This document shows positions 22,548 through 30,908 of a stretch of 64,000 nucleotides of DNA, one piece after another. Made by a program: the position numbers and the translations under genes. The first letter of the stretch is position 1; the number at the start of each line of letters is the position of its first letter. This DNA is from Trinickia terrae (GTDB taxonomy: Bacteria > Pseudomonadota > Gammaproteobacteria > Burkholderiales > Burkholderiaceae): positions 248,001 to 312,000 of the forward strand of contig NZ_SWJE01000003.1 in assembly GCF_005144415.1 (NCBI RefSeq), in the 5' to 3' direction. The notes beneath the pieces are model-generated. The model was not told where the DNA came from. It was given only the letters and a program-made list of their open reading frames with translations, and searched no databases.

Positions 22548-22568
22548 CCAGCCAAGGAGAGACCAGAA

Positions 22569-23462
22569 ATGAAGACTAAACAAGCTGCATGGGTGCTGGT
22601 GGCGTTGGGACTCGTCGCGGGCGGCGCGCACGCCCAGGATGCCGGGACGCTGAAGAAAATCAAGGACACGGGCGTGATCTCGCTCGGCCACCGCGAGTCG
22701 TCGATCCCGTTTTCCTACTACGACGACAAGCAGAACGTGATCGGCTATTCGTATGAGTTTCAGATGAAGGTGGTCGACGCCGTCAAGAAGAAGCTCAACT
22801 TGCCGAACCTGAAGGTCAAGATGACGCCGGTCACCTCGCAAAACCGGATTCCGCTCGTGCAGAACGGCACCGTCGACATCGAGTGCGGCTCCACGACCAA
22901 CAACGTCGAACGCCAGCAGCAGGCGGCCTTCTCGAACACGATTTTCGTGGTCGGCACGCGCCTGATGACGAAGAAGGATTCCGGCATCAAGGACTTCCCC
23001 GACCTGAAGGGCAAGACCGTCGTGACGACGGCGGGCACCACGTCGGAGCGCCTGTTGCGCAAGATGAACCAGGACAAGAACCTGGGGATGAACATCATCA
23101 GCGCGAAGGACCACGGCGATTCCTTCCTGACGCTGGAAACGGGCCGCGCGGTGGCGTTCATGATGGACGACGCGCTGCTCGCCGGCGAGCGCGCCAAGTC
23201 GAAGACCCCCGACCAGTACGTGATCGTCGGCACGCCGCAGTCGCGCGAAGCATACGGCTGCATGATGCGCAAGAACGATCCCGAGTTCAAAAGGGTGATC
23301 GACGAGGCGATCGCGCAGGTCGAAACGTCCGGCGAAGCCGACAAGATCTACCAGCGCTGGTTCGAATCGCCGATTCCGCCGAAGGGCCTCAACCTGAACT
23401 TCCCCGAGAGCGAGGACATCAAGGCGCTCTTCAAGAGCCCGAACGACAAGGCGATCGACTAA
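22569..23462 (+). CDS. gltI: Glutamate/aspartate ABC transporter, periplasmic binding protein
   Basis: A 297-residue family 3 solute-binding protein. The signal peptide ends in GGAHAQ, and the mature protein begins DAGTLKKIKDTGVISLGHRESSIPFSYYD. The ligand-pocket segments include NRIPLVQNGTVDIECGSTTNN and VVTTAGTTSERLLR, as in GltI, which binds glutamate and aspartate. AAGGAGAG is upstream. It heads the gltIJKL operon; a hairpin with a T run after it probably makes this protein more abundant than the membrane parts. Confidence 0.94.
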   Translation: MKTKQAAWVLVALGLVAGGAHAQDAGTLKKIKDTGVISLGHRESSIPFSYYDDKQNVIGYSYEFQMKVVDAVKKKLNLPNLKVKMTPVTSQNRIPLVQNGTVDIECGSTTNNVERQQQAAFSNTIFVVGTRLMTKKDSGIKDFPDLKGKTVVTTAGTTSERLLRKMNQDKNLGMNIISAKDHGDSFLTLETGRAVAFMMDDALLAGERAKSKTPDQYVIVGTPQSREAYGCMMRKNDPEFKRVIDEAIAQVETSGEADKIYQRWFESPIPPKGLNLNFPESEDIKALFKSPNDKAID

Positions 23463-23486
23463 CTATCGCTGGACCATGCGTTGAAC

Positions 23487-23526
23487 GAGACGGAAGGGGG
23501 TGAAGGCCTCTCCCGTCTCTTTTTTT
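23487..23526 (+). terminator. Intercistronic terminator/attenuator between gltI and gltJ
   Basis: GAGACGG and CCGTCTC form a 7-bp stem with a long loop, followed directly by seven T residues, and the gltJ ribosome site (TTGGAG) begins within that run. Partial termination would set binding protein above permease. Confidence 0.65.
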
Positions 23527-23537
23527 GGAGTCTCGTC

Positions 23538-24278
23538 ATGTCCTATCACTGGAACTGGGGCATTCTGCTGAGCCCGGTCTCCACCGGCGAGCCGACCACC
23601 TACCTGGGCTGGCTGCTGTCCGGGCTCTGGGTCACGGTCAGCGTGTCGCTCGTGGCGTGGGTGATCGCGCTCGTCGTCGGGTCGTTCTTCGGTGTGCTGC
23701 GCACTGTGCCGAACCGGCGGCTCGCGGCGATCGGCACGGTCTATGTCGCGATCTTTCGCAACATCCCGCTGATCGTGCAGTTCTTCATCTGGTATCTCGT
23801 CGTGCCGGAGCTGCTGCCGGCGTCGGCCGGCACTTGGTTCAAGCAATTGCCGCCGGGCGTGCAGTTCTTCTCGGCGTCGATCGTCTGTCTCGGGCTGTTC
23901 ACGTCGGCGCGGGTGTGCGAGCAGGTGCGCTCGGGCATCGAAGCGCTCCCGCGCGGGCAGCGCGCGGCCGGTCTCGCGATGGGCTTCACCGAATGGCAGA
24001 CCTATCGCTACGTGCTGCTGCCGGTCTCCTACCGGATCATCGTGCCGCCGCTCACGTCCGAGTTTCTCAACATCTTCAAGAACTCAGCTGTGGCCTCGAC
24101 GATCGGCCTGCTCGACCTGTCCGCGCAGGCCCGCCAGCTCGTCGACTACACGGCGCAAGCCTATGAGTCGTTCATCGCGGTGACGCTCGCCTACGTGCTT
24201 GTCAACCTCGTCGTGATGAATCTCATGCGCTGGATCGAGCGCCGCACCCGGCTGCCCGGCTACATCGGAGGCAAGTAA
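23538..24278 (+). CDS. gltJ: Glutamate/aspartate ABC transporter permease GltJ
   Basis: A 246-residue inner-membrane permease of the HisM/GltJ type, with about five membrane helices. The EAA-like loop that docks the ATPase is present ([32 protein letters not shown], around residues 132-163). The start is ATG 23538 ([11 protein letters not shown]), with TTGGAG 11 bases upstream. Its stop overlaps the gltK start by one base (TAATG), indicating translational coupling. Confidence 0.94.
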   Translation: MSYHWNWGILLSPVSTGEPTTYLGWLLSGLWVTVSVSLVAWVIALVVGSFFGVLRTVPNRRLAAIGTVYVAIFRNIPLIVQFFIWYLVVPELLPASAGTWFKQLPPGVQFFSASIVCLGLFTSARVCEQVRSGIEALPRGQRAAGLAMGFTEWQTYRYVLLPVSYRIIVPPLTSEFLNIFKNSAVASTIGLLDLSAQARQLVDYTAQAYESFIAVTLAYVLVNLVVMNLMRWIERRTRLPGYIGGK

Positions 24279-24955
24279 TGCATCATTTCGACTGGAGTGG
24301 CATTCCCGGGGCGCTGCCGACGCTGTGGACCGGCGCCGTCGTCACCTTCAAGATCACCGTGTTGGCGATCGTCGTCGGCATCGTTTGGGGCACCGTGCTC
24401 GCGATCATGCGGCTGTCGAGCGTCAAGCCGCTGCAATGGTTCGCACACGGCTACGTGACGGTGTTCCGCTCGATCCCGCTCGTCATGGTTCTGCTGTGGT
24501 TTTTTTTGATCGTCCCGCAGGTGTTGCAGAATGTGCTCGGGCTCTCGCCTGACATCGACATCCGCCTTGCCTCCGCTATGGTGGCGTTTTCGCTGTTCGA
24601 AGCCGCGTATTACTCCGAGATCATCCGGGCCGGCATTCAGGCGGTGCCGCGCGGGCAGCTTAACGCGTCGTTCGCGCTCGGCATGAGCTACGCGCAGGCG
24701 ATGCGGCTCGTGGTGCTGCCGCAGGCGTTTCGCGCGATGGTCCCACTGCTCTTGACGCAGGCGATCGTGCTGTTTCAGGACACGTCGCTCGTCTACGTGA
24801 TCAGCCTCGCTGATTTCTTCCGCACGGCAACGAATATTGGCGACCGCGACGGTTCCATCGTCGAGATGGTACTGTTCGCCGGTGCGTGCTATTTCGTGAT
24901 TTGCGTGATCGCGTCGAGCCTCGTCAAAGGTCTTCAGAAAAAGGTCGCAAGATGA
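24278..24955 (+). CDS. gltK: Glutamate/aspartate ABC transporter permease GltK
   Basis: A 225-residue second permease subunit, with membrane helices and the docking loop [33 protein letters not shown], given here as one region around residues 112-145. It pairs with GltJ to form the channel. It overlaps gltJ upstream by one base and gltL downstream by four (ATGA), so the three genes are tightly coupled. Confidence 0.94.
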   Translation: MHHFDWSGIPGALPTLWTGAVVTFKITVLAIVVGIVWGTVLAIMRLSSVKPLQWFAHGYVTVFRSIPLVMVLLWFFLIVPQVLQNVLGLSPDIDIRLASAMVAFSLFEAAYYSEIIRAGIQAVPRGQLNASFALGMSYAQAMRLVVLPQAFRAMVPLLLTQAIVLFQDTSLVYVISLADFFRTATNIGDRDGSIVEMVLFAGACYFVICVIASSLVKGLQKKVAR

Positions 24956-25677
24956 TTTCTATCAAGAACGTATCGAAGTGGTACGGTCACTTTCAGGTGC
25001 TGACCGACTGCACGACGGAAGTGAAAAAAGGTGAGGTGGTGGTGGTGTGCGGGCCGTCGGGGTCCGGCAAGTCGACGCTCATCAAGACCGTGAACGGCCT
25101 CGAGCCGTTCCAGCGGGGCGAGATTCTGGTCGATGGGCAGTCCGTCGGCGACAAGAAGACCAACCTCTCGAAGCTGCGCTCGAAGGTCGGCATGGTGTTC
25201 CAGCACTTCGAGCTGTTTCCGCACCTGTCGATCGTCGAGAACCTGACGCTCGCGCAGATCAAGGTGCTCGGCCGCTCGAAGGACGAAGCCACCGAGAAAG
25301 GGTTCAAGCTGCTCGATCGCGTCGGGCTCAAGGCGCATGCGGAGAAGTTTCCGGGGCAGCTCTCGGGTGGCCAGCAGCAGCGCGTGGCGATTGCGCGGGC
25401 GCTGTCGATGGACCCGATCGCGATGCTGTTCGACGAGCCGACTTCGGCGCTCGACCCCGAGATGATCAACGAGGTGCTCGACGTGATGGTCGAGCTCGCG
25501 CAGGAAGGCATGACGATGATGTGCGTGACGCACGAAATGGGCTTCGCGAAGAAGGTCGCCCATCGCGTCATCTTCATGGACAAGGGGATCATCGTCGAGG
25601 ACGATCGCAAGGAGGATTTCTTCGCGAACCCCAAGTCGGACCGGGCGAAGGATTTTCTGGCGAAGATCCTGCATTGA
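24952..25677 (+). CDS. gltL: Glutamate/aspartate ABC transporter ATPase GltL
   Basis: A 241-residue ABC ATPase that powers import through GltJK. It has Walker [10 protein letters not shown] (about residues 36-44), a Q loop, the signature LSGGQQQR and Walker [12 protein letters not shown], followed by the switch His in CVTHEMGFA. The start is ATG 24952, overlapping the gltK stop; the longer open frame into gltK is not needed. A bidirectional terminator follows. Confidence 0.95.
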   Translation: MISIKNVSKWYGHFQVLTDCTTEVKKGEVVVVCGPSGSGKSTLIKTVNGLEPFQRGEILVDGQSVGDKKTNLSKLRSKVGMVFQHFELFPHLSIVENLTLAQIKVLGRSKDEATEKGFKLLDRVGLKAHAEKFPGQLSGGQQQRVAIARALSMDPIAMLFDEPTSALDPEMINEVLDVMVELAQEGMTMMCVTHEMGFAKKVAHRVIFMDKGIIVEDDRKEDFFANPKSDRAKDFLAKILH

Positions 25678-25703
25678 GCGGGTGGCCGCCGCGCCGCAAA
25701 ACG

Positions 25704-25738
25704 AAAAAGCCGCGCTCTTCAGCAGACGCGGCTTTTTT
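25704..25738. terminator. Bidirectional terminator between gltL and the amidotransferase gene
   Basis: AAAAAGCCGCG and CGCGGCTTTTT form an 11-bp stem with A and T runs on either side, between the convergent gltL and the minus-strand amidotransferase gene. Confidence 0.85.
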
Positions 25739-25770
25739 GCGTGAGGCGCTGGCAGCAGGCTAGCGAGGGA

Positions 25771-26676
25771 TCACGATTCGTACGCGGCGGCGTCGTCCGA
25801 TTCGATATCGAGCTCGGCTGGCGTTGGCAGCATCGACGCCGACGCCGTTTCGTCGCACGCCGGATTGCGCGCCTTGTCGAGCACGAACTGCGGCACGGGG
25901 ATGTGGGTCCGCGCGACGACTTCGCCGTGCTGGAACATCAGCAGGTCGCCCGGCCGGAATGCGGTCCAGACTTCGTCGTCGGTCAGCGGCTGCGTGGCGA
26001 TGACCGCAACGCGATCTTCGGGCGTCGTGTACTTCGCGAAATCGATCGACATGTCGGCATCGATCAGATGCGCCGTCGAAAACGGCCAGCTGCGCACCAA
26101 GTAATGCAGATGCGTCGAGCAATGCGCGAAGAGCGCTTGCCCGTTCGACATCAGGAAATTGAACACGCCGTATTGCGTGATCTCACGCGTGAGCTCTCCG
26201 AGCACCGCGAACAACTCGGGAAGCGGCGGCTGCGAGCCGGGAAACGCCGCACGCAGGCCTTGCATCAGCGCGCAGAACGCGGTTTCGCTATCGGTGGTGC
26301 CGACCGGCTGATACACGCCGTTCATCTCCGGCTGGTAGTCCTTCAAGTCGCCGTTGTGCGCGAAGATCCAGTGGCGCCCCCACAGCTCGCGCATGAACGG
26401 GTGGCAGTTTTCGAGCAGGATGTGCCCCTGCGTCGCCTTGCGGATGTGCGCGATCGTATTTTTCGACTTGATCGGGTAGCGCTTGACCATCTCGGCGATC
26501 GGCGAGGTGGCCGACGATTGATGATCGATGAAGAGGCGGCAGGCCTTGTCTTCGAAGAACGCGATGCCCCAGCCGTCCGCATGATGGTCGGTGACGCCGC
26601 CGCGCGCCGCGAAGCCGGTGAAAGAGAACGTGACGTCCGTCGGCGCGGCGCAGTTCATTCCGAGAAGTTGGCACAT
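25771..26676 (-). CDS. Class II glutamine amidotransferase domain protein (YafJ-like)
   Basis: A 301-residue protein with an N-terminal nucleophile-type glutaminase fold. Cys2 directly follows the initiator Met (MCQLLGMNC), and the family motifs DGWGIAFFED and IFAHNGDL are present. YafJ-type proteins are stand-alone amidotransferase domains; the ammonia acceptor is unknown and none can be read here. The ATG at 26676 is chosen so that the nucleophile becomes residue 2, as the mechanism requires; the frame open upstream is rejected for that reason. It is divergent from pyrC. Confidence 0.88.
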   Translation of the reverse strand: MCQLLGMNCAAPTDVTFSFTGFAARGGVTDHHADGWGIAFFEDKACRLFIDHQSSATSPIAEMVKRYPIKSKNTIAHIRKATQGHILLENCHPFMRELWGRHWIFAHNGDLKDYQPEMNGVYQPVGTTDSETAFCALMQGLRAAFPGSQPPLPELFAVLGELTREITQYGVFNFLMSNGQALFAHCSTHLHYLVRSWPFSTAHLIDADMSIDFAKYTTPEDRVAVIATQPLTDDEVWTAFRPGDLLMFQHGEVVARTHIPVPQFVLDKARNPACDETASASMLPTPAELDIESDDAAAYES

Positions 26677-26740
26677 GGTGCGGATAAGGCGGAGCGTGTG
26701 AAGCGGATGAACCAACGGGTAAACCGAAAGGCGAACCCGT

Positions 26741-26746
26741 TACAAT
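26741..26746 (+). promoter_or_regulatory. Possible pyrC promoter -10 element
   Basis: TACAAT followed by a T-rich start region lies about 150 bases upstream of pyrC. The -35 region is not convincing, so this is a weak call. Confidence 0.35.
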
Positions 26747-26897
26747 GTGTTTTTTGAAGCATATCACCGAGCCCCAAGCGGCAAAAAGCGAAATTCCCAG
26801 TGCCGCGGCGCGCACGTTGCAGTTTTTCCACGTCGCCATCCGGGGTATTAGCCGGGTTTCGCTGCGCGCGGGGCGTCACTCTCGTCACACCCTCGCC

Positions 26898-27971
26898 ATG
26901 ACCGCTTCCATTCCCGCTTCCATCGCCGCGCAAGACACGCTCACCTTCGCCCGTCCCGACGACTGGCATCTGCACGTGCGCGACGGCGCGATGCTCGCGG
27001 CTGTGCTGCCGCATACCGCGCGCCAGTTCGGCCGCGCCATCGTCATGCCGAACCTGAAGCCGCCCGTGACGACGACCGAGCAGGCGCGCGCGTATCGCGA
27101 GCGCATCCTGGCCGCGCTGCCGGCGGGTGCGAAGTTCGAGCCACTGATGACGCTCTATCTCACCGATAACACGCCGGCCGACGAAATCCACCGCGCGCGT
27201 GAAAGCGGCTTCGTGCACGGCGTGAAGCTGTACCCCGCAGGCGCGACGACCAACTCTGACGCGGGCGTGACGAGCCTCGCGAAATGCGCGAAGACGCTCG
27301 AGGCGATGCAGGAAGCCGGCATGCCGCTCCTCGTGCATGGCGAGGTGACCGATCCGTCAATCGACTTGTTCGATCGCGAGAAGGTCTTCATTGATCGCGT
27401 GATGACGCCGCTGCGCCGTGACTTCCCGGCGCTGAAGGTGGTGTTCGAGCACATCACGACGAAGGACGCCGCTGACTACGTGCGCGATGCGGGCGCCGCG
27501 TCCGGCCTGCTGGGGGCGACGATCACCGCGCATCACCTGCTGTTCAACCGCAACGCGATCTTCCAGGGCGGCATTCGCCCGCATTACTACTGCTTGCCGG
27601 TGTTGAAGCGTGAGACGCATCGCGTGGCGCTTGTCGCGGCCGCGACGTCGGGCAACCCGCGCTTCTTCCTCGGCACGGATAGTGCGCCGCACCCGAAGGG
27701 GCTGAAGGAGCACGCATGCGGCTGCGCGGGCTGCTACACGGCGCTTCACGCGCTCGAGCTTTACGCGCAAGCGTTCGACGAAGCGGGTGCGCTCGACAAG
27801 CTCGAAGGTTTCGCGAGCTTCTTCGGCGCCGATTTCTACGGGTTGCCGCGCAGCGAAGAGCGCGTGACTTTGCGGCGCGAGACCTGGACGCTGCCGGCCG
27901 AGATCGAAGCCGGTGGCGCGCCGGTGGTGCCGTTGCGCGGCGGCGAGGAAATCGGCTGGCGGCTCGTTTGA
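26898..27971 (+). CDS. pyrC: Dihydroorotase
   Basis: A 357-residue type II (PyrC) dihydroorotase, a zinc amidohydrolase that closes carbamoyl-aspartate to dihydroorotate in pyrimidine synthesis. Zinc-binding His pair in [10 protein letters not shown] (about residues 22-26), the lysine expected to be carbamylated in [13 protein letters not shown], the HGEVTD His and the late GTDSAPH aspartate are all present. The start is ATG 26898 ([12 protein letters not shown]). The stop overlaps the next gene. Confidence 0.95.
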   Translation: MTASIPASIAAQDTLTFARPDDWHLHVRDGAMLAAVLPHTARQFGRAIVMPNLKPPVTTTEQARAYRERILAALPAGAKFEPLMTLYLTDNTPADEIHRARESGFVHGVKLYPAGATTNSDAGVTSLAKCAKTLEAMQEAGMPLLVHGEVTDPSIDLFDREKVFIDRVMTPLRRDFPALKVVFEHITTKDAADYVRDAGAASGLLGATITAHHLLFNRNAIFQGGIRPHYYCLPVLKRETHRVALVAAATSGNPRFFLGTDSAPHPKGLKEHACGCAGCYTALHALELYAQAFDEAGALDKLEGFASFFGADFYGLPRSEERVTLRRETWTLPAEIEAGGAPVVPLRGGEEIGWRLV

Positions 27972-28792
27972 GCGTCGTGAAAGGGAGCGCTGCCGGCTTC
28001 GAAGACATCGACTGGTCGAAGCCGTGGTTTGCGCCGCTTGCCGAGCGCGGCGAACGCTGGCAGCGGGCTGCGCTCGAGAGCGAAGCCGCCTATCTCGCCG
28101 AGCTCAACCGCGATGCGCGCGCGAGCGCACAGATGACGGGGCGCCGTAAGTCGCTGGCGTTCATCGCGCAGGCGCAGCTGCCGCCCGGCGCCGCCTACGA
28201 GGCGCATATCGGCGCGACGGGCTGCGTGCCGACGCGGCACAACCTGCACGACTTCTTCAACGCGCTGATGTGGTTCATGTTTCCGCGCGTCAAGGCGGCG
28301 CTGAACGCCCGGCAATCCGAGGCGATCGATCAACTGGGCGTCGGCCCGACGCGCGGCGGCGTGCGCGACATGCTCACCTTGTTCGACGAAAACGCGTTGA
28401 TCTTCGCGACGGCCGATCCGGTGCTTGCCGCTGCGCTGCGCAATTTCGACTGGCAGGGCTTGCTGGTGGCGAACCGCGCCGCCTGGGGCGTACGCTGCGA
28501 AGTCCGTTCGTTCGGCCACGCGTTGCTCGAAAAGCTGATCGCGCCGTACAAGGCGTGCACGGGGCACGCATGGATCGTCGAAGTCCCGGCCGAGTACTTC
28601 TTTTGGCCCGACGCGCAGCAGCGGGCGCTGCTCGACGAGACCATCAGCGCCGCCATCGCGGACGGGCCGCTCGAAAGCCGGATGTTCTCGCCGCTGCCGG
28701 TGCTCGGCATCCCAGGCTGGTGGCCTGCCAACGGCGACCCCGCGTTCTACGACGACAAACAGGTCTTCCGCCCCGGCCGCCGTGCGCGCTGA
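27968..28792 (+). CDS. DUF3025-family protein
   Basis: A protein of about 274 residues with the DUF3025 pattern: [22 protein letters not shown] near the start, then [20 protein letters not shown] and [21 protein letters not shown], with a tail of [20 protein letters not shown]. No function is established for the family. No signal peptide or membrane segment is visible. TTG 27968 overlaps the pyrC stop (TTGA) and suggests coupled translation; GTG 27977 is an alternative start three codons in. The earlier open frame lies inside pyrC and is a shadow. Confidence 0.8.
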   Translation: MSVVKGSAAGFEDIDWSKPWFAPLAERGERWQRAALESEAAYLAELNRDARASAQMTGRRKSLAFIAQAQLPPGAAYEAHIGATGCVPTRHNLHDFFNALMWFMFPRVKAALNARQSEAIDQLGVGPTRGGVRDMLTLFDENALIFATADPVLAAALRNFDWQGLLVANRAAWGVRCEVRSFGHALLEKLIAPYKACTGHAWIVEVPAEYFFWPDAQQRALLDETISAAIADGPLESRMFSPLPVLGIPGWWPANGDPAFYDDKQVFRPGRRAR

Positions 28793-28841
28793 GCGCTTGC
28801 GGTCCTCCCGTCGCGCCACGCCAACCATGCCAACCCCGCGT

Positions 28842-28849
28842 GATAAAAT
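28842..28849 (+). promoter_or_regulatory. rnpB promoter, extended -10
   Basis: TGATAAAAT combines a TG-extended element with a good -10 (TAAAAT, 28844-28849), placing the RNA start about 8-12 bases later at the first paired base of RNase P RNA. No clear -35 is seen, as expected with an extended -10. Confidence 0.6.
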
Positions 28850-28859
28850 CGCCGCTTGC

Positions 28860-29272
<413 letters not shown>

Positions 29273-29284
29273 CGTTCAAATGAG

Positions 29285-29318
29285 AAAAGCCGGCGTCGTG
29301 ATCGACGCCGGCTTTTTT
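29285..29318. terminator. Terminator of rnpB
   Basis: A 14-bp perfect stem (AAAAGCCGGCGTCG / CGACGCCGGCTTTT) with a TGAT loop and a run of T. Its A run on the other side lets it also serve the convergent osmC-like gene. Confidence 0.9.
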
Positions 29319-29341
29319 CGTCCTTCGCGTGGGCTCGGTTC

Positions 29342-29764
29342 TCAGTCCGCGACGATGTCGAACGAATGGGTCAGCTCAGCGGTCTTCGCCATCATGATCG
29401 ATGCCGAGCAGTACTTGTCGTGCGACAGGTTGATCGCGCGCTCGACGGTCGACGGGTTCAAATTCTTGCCCGTGACGGTGAAGTGAAAGTGGATCTTCGT
29501 GAAGACCTTGGGGTCTTCGCTCGCGCGCTCGGCCTTGAGCGTGACCGAGCAGCCGGAGATGTCCTGGCGGCTTTTCTTGAGGATCATCACGACGTCGTAA
29601 GCGGTGCAGCCGCCGGTGCCGAGCAGGACCATTTCCATCGGACGCGGCGCGAGATTGCGGCCGCCGCCCTCGGGCGCGCCGTCCATCGCGACGAGATGGC
29701 CGCTGCCGGTCTCCGCCGCGAACGACATGCCGTCCTGACCCATCCAGCTTACTTTGCATTCCAT
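29342..29764 (-). CDS. OsmC-family protein
   Basis: A 140-residue OsmC/YhfA-type protein. The two conserved cysteines of the family lie in LLGTGGCTAYD and SHDKYCSAS. Family members with this pair reduce organic hydroperoxides, although the YhfA branch has no proven activity. The start is ATG 29764 (MECKVSWMG); the upstream frame has no family match. It is convergent with rnpB. Confidence 0.9.
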   Translation of the reverse strand: MECKVSWMGQDGMSFAAETGSGHLVAMDGAPEGGGRNLAPRPMEMVLLGTGGCTAYDVVMILKKSRQDISGCSVTLKAERASEDPKVFTKIHFHFTVTGKNLNPSTVERAINLSHDKYCSASIMMAKTAELTHSFDIVAD

Positions 29765-30036
29765 GCGTGTGCTCCGGCAAATCGCGAAATCAAGACGGGC
29801 ATTGTAGCCCGCCGACATGAGCTTCGCCGGGCGGGATCGAAGGCAGACGTAACGGTCTTGACGTCAAATGGATGAATTGTTCCACTTCTGCGCTCGTCCA
29901 CTTAGGGATTCCCCATAGGTTTTAGGGGTTTTACTCTAGTTTCCGAGCTGCCGGGCGATGGGTGGTTCGCGGGTTGTTATTGATTTTTAATGGAAATCTA
30001 TTTTGTCTGGTGATTGGCTGTGAATTTCATAATGTG

Positions 30037-30060
30037 GATTTATATTTCGCAATATAAATC
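30037..30060. promoter_or_regulatory. AT-rich palindrome upstream of the candidate small RNA promoter
   Basis: GATTTATATT-N4-AATATAAATC is a perfect 10-bp inverted repeat ending four bases before the -35 hexamer, centred about 50 bases upstream of the predicted RNA start. That is a usual place for an activator or repressor site. The rest of 29765-30036 is AT-rich and shows no gene. Confidence 0.55.
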
Positions 30061-30063
30061 TTC

Positions 30064-30092
30064 TTGCGCCGCAAAAGCTCCGTTCGTATAAT
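30064..30092 (+). promoter_or_regulatory. Sigma-70 promoter of the candidate small RNA
   Basis: TTGCGC (-35, 30064-30069) and a perfect TATAAT (-10, 30087-30092) are separated by exactly 17 bases. The predicted start is around 30099. Confidence 0.75.
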
Positions 30093-30098
30093 GCGACT

Positions 30099-30190
30099 CA
30101 TTGGTTGTCGCTGTTCGACAATCTCCGCATGTCTCCTCCACCCTCCTCCTTAGGTGGATTAAGCCCGAACCGAGCGTTTGGGCTTTTTTT
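30099..30190 (+). ncRNA. Candidate trans-acting small RNA with an anti-Shine-Dalgarno loop
   Basis: About 90 bases bounded by a consensus promoter and a strong terminator, with no start codon and ribosome site pair. Three hairpins are predicted by eye. TTGTCG/CGACAA is at 30105-30121. TCCACC/GGTGGA at 30137-30158 has a 10-base loop containing CCTCCTTA, identical to the anti-Shine-Dalgarno tail of 16S rRNA. The terminator is AAGCCCGAAC/GTTTGGGCTT at 30161-30185, followed by a T run to 30190. An exposed C/U-rich loop of this kind can pair with ribosome sites of mRNAs. Expression and targets are not known. It lies opposite the ruined usher gene but beyond the part that still resembles usher. Confidence 0.65.
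30161..30190 (+). terminator. Terminator of the candidate small RNA
   Basis: A 10-bp stem (one G-T pair), a 5-base CGAGC loop and an unbroken T run: a typical Rho-independent, Hfq-friendly 3' end. Confidence 0.85.
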
Positions 30191-30258
30191 CGCCTGTACG
30201 GCGTGAAATGAAAAGCTCCCACGTCGAACGCGTATTTCCAGACCTTGCCGTGGACGAC

Positions 30259-30908
30259 GAGCGGCATCGCCGTGTACGGCATGCTGTCGAACAGGAGGTT
30301 GTCGGTATAGCCTTCGCCTACGCGCAGCCGTCCGCGCCAGCGTGCGATGTCGCGCTGCGCGTAGGCGTCGATGTGCTCCCACTCCGGCTTGCCGTCGGTG
30401 TAGCGCGAGTAGATGTGGCTCGAGCGGATCCGCCACGGGCCGGCGTTCGCGCCGAGGTTGAAAGTGCCGAACAGCGTCGTGCGCCGTTCGACGCCGGCGA
30501 ACATCGCGCCGTTGTTTTGCGCGGCTTTCACCTGATAGTCGAGCCACACGGCGGGGATGCCGTCGTCGAGGCGCGAGGGCGGCACATAGCCGCGCGAAGG
30601 GCTCATCAGCGATGCGTCGATGCGGACCGACAGCCTCTGGCGGCGCACGTCGTAGCGCAGCCGCACGGGGTCTTCGCTGTCGTCTTCAGCTTCGTCGGAC
30701 GCGTCGCCTGATTCCTTCTGCTGCTCGGCCGGCATCACACAATGCAGGCTGCTGCCGGAGCCGTTATCCGGAGCGAACAGCGCACCCGGTGCGACACCCC
30801 ATTCGAGCCAGCCGGCGACTTGTACGCAGGGCTTGCCGCCGTCCCCTATCTGTAGCCGCGAGTAACCCTGCCAGTGGGCATTCACGTAGACGCCGACATC
30901 GAGGAACG
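30259..30908 (-). pseudogene. Internal fragment of a fimbrial outer-membrane usher
   Basis: About 215 codons match the N-terminal part of PapC/FimD-type ushers: DVGVYVNAHWQGYSRLQI, then RLRYDVRRQRLSVRID, RGYVPPSRLDDGIPAVWLDYQ, FNLGANAGPWRIRSSHIYS, HIDAYAQRDIARWRGRLRVG and EGYTDNLLFDSMPYTAMPL. The usual usher has 800 or more residues. The signal peptide and nearly all of the beta-barrel, plug and C-terminal domains are missing. The open frame continues to 30040 but loses resemblance after about 30259. Its 5' end is joined directly to a truncated sensor kinase. It cannot make a functional usher, and no chaperone or pilin gene is nearby. Confidence 0.85.

Noticed and set aside
30040-30258. Continuation of the usher reading frame toward 30040
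   Set aside because: After about 30259 the translation loses all usher resemblance and runs through the small RNA gene and its terminator, so it is chance read-through.
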